From positions 1-17,648 of the forward strand of contig CAYONG010000184.1 of NCBI GenBank assembly GCA_964405235.1: 17,648 nucleotides of DNA, written 5' to 3'. The translations under genes were made by a program, and so were the position numbers. Of the stretch, positions 17,005 to 17,648 are shown one piece after another. The notes beneath the pieces were generated by a model, which worked only from the letters and a program-made list of their open reading frames with translations, had not been told where the DNA came from and made no database searches. Source of the stretch: WS-11 sp964405235 (GTDB lineage: Bacteria > Eisenbacteria > RBG-16-71-46). Numbering within the stretch: position 1 is the first letter of the stretch; every line of letters begins with the position of its first letter.

Positions 17005-17648
17005 CTACTTCAGAATGACCATCTTCCTGAGCGAGGTGAAGCTCCGCCCACTCGCCAGGGACTGCGCGTTCATCCGCACGAAGTAGACTCCGGCCCCAAG
17101 CGTGCTCCCGTTGCTGCTCACCTTGGATAGCATCGCGGAATGCCGGCCGGGCTCCCATTCCCCGTCCGCCAGCGTGCGCACCTCGCGCCCGATCAGGTCG
17201 TAGACCGCCAGTATGACCCGGCTGCGCTCGGGCAGGCTGAAGTCGATCAACGTGCTCCGATCGAAGGGGTTGGGGTGGTTCTGCGAAAGGCCATACTCGA
17301 TCGGGATCGAGGCGGGGAGGATCTCCGCCGGCGGCGTGTAAGTGTTGAATCCCGCGAGCCCTGTATGGGGCTCTCCACCGATGCTGGTGAATTCCCCGCC
17401 TGCGTAGACCGTGGAGCCGCTCGCGGCCAGGGCTTGGACGGTGTAGTTGGGGTTCGGGTCCCAGGCGGTGGCGGCCCCGGTCGTGGCGTCGAGCGCAGCG
17501 AGGAGGTACCGCGCCTGCCCGCCGATGCTGGTGAACTGCCCGCTCGCGTAGACGATGGAGCCGCTCACGGCTAGGTCGTTAACAAGGTAGTCGGCACCCG
17601 GGTTCCAAGCGGTGGCCGCCCCCGTCGCGGCATCGAGCGCGGCGATGT
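17005..17648 (-). CDS. Secreted repeat protein with T9SS / FlgD-Ig-like C-terminal module (5' end outside window)
   Basis: The frame is open to the window edge, with at least 214 residues visible. The N-terminal visible part consists of repeats with a 48-residue period (144 nt): ALDAATGAATAWNP... with VYASGQFTSIGG, then ALDATTGAATAWDP... with VYAGGEFTSIGG. This is a delta-60/propeller-like pattern of secreted proteins. After a Pro-rich linker comes the C-terminal module LSQNHPNPFDRSTLIDFSLP, VILAVYDLIGREVRTLADGEWEPGRHS, GAGVYFVRMNA and the basic end LRKMVILK. That module matches type A T9SS sorting / FlgD-Ig-like tails, which direct export across the outer membrane in FCB-type bacteria. The ligand or role is unknown. 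A strong hairpin follows the stop. Confidence 0.88.
   Translation of the reverse strand, partial: IAALDAATGAATAWNPGADYLVNDLAVSGSIVYASGQFTSIGGQARYLLAALDATTGAATAWDPNPNYTVQALAASGSTVYAGGEFTSIGGEPHTGLAGFNTYTPPAEILPASIPIEYGLSQNHPNPFDRSTLIDFSLPERSRVILAVYDLIGREVRTLADGEWEPGRHSAMLSKVSSNGSTLGAGVYFVRMNAQSLASGRSFTSLRKMVILK

Overview
The window is very GC-rich DNA with tightly packed genes on both strands. It encodes signal-peptide and outer-membrane-type proteins, a periplasmic thiol-redox system and, at the right edge, a secreted repeat protein. That protein ends in a type IX secretion / FlgD-Ig-like C-terminal module. Together these suggest a Gram-negative bacterium of an FCB-like, high-GC lineage; Candidatus Eisenbacteria would fit. 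The lineage is an inference from protein style, not from any marker gene, and no rRNA or tRNA gene was seen.

Layout. (1) Positions 1-1610 (-) hold a secreted two-domain aspartyl protease, cut by the window edge. It is divergent from a small outer-membrane beta-barrel protein (1835-2329, +). (2) Positions 2409-6586 (-) are a two-gene redox operon: a membrane-anchored DUF255/YyaL (SPATA20-like) thioredoxin-domain protein translationally coupled by an ATGA overlap to a full-length DsbD. Upstream are a TATAAT -10 box and six CTGAC repeats, five of them at an exact 11-bp period. (3) Positions 6686-7953 (-) are an ECF sigma factor and its zinc-finger anti-sigma, also ATGA-coupled. They are divergent from a DUF6249 membrane protein and a small membrane protein (8128-8862, +). 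The divergent region carries two oppositely facing TGAAACC-N17-SGTC elements that look like a two-way ECF promoter.

(4) Positions 8951-9530 (+) are a HigB/HigA toxin-antitoxin pair with a palindromic operator-promoter and probably a leaderless toxin message. (5) About 9550-10640 is an IS1380-type remnant whose transposase has lost its catalytic middle and probably its start codon. It lies beside a perfect 20-bp palindrome. (6) Positions 10652-14837 (-) are a YhaO/SbcD-type nuclease and a YhaN/SbcC-type coiled-coil ATPase with two membrane helices, a membrane-tethered DNA-end-processing pair. (7) Positions 14939-16368 (+) are a PAP2 phosphatase and a VOC (glyoxalase/extradiol dioxygenase) protein. 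(8) Positions 16376-17004 form a decayed stretch with a broken thioredoxin-like gene and an IS1634/IS4-type transposase tail. Each carries an apparent Trp-to-TGA nonsense change and a one-base frameshift. (9) Positions 17005-17648 (-) are the C-terminal part of the secreted repeat protein.

The most notable signals are regulatory: the 11-bp CTGAC array, the symmetric ECF promoter pair, and several starts that appear to sit at or within a few bases of the transcription start. Most long reading frames opposite the real genes are GC-driven shadows and are not annotated.
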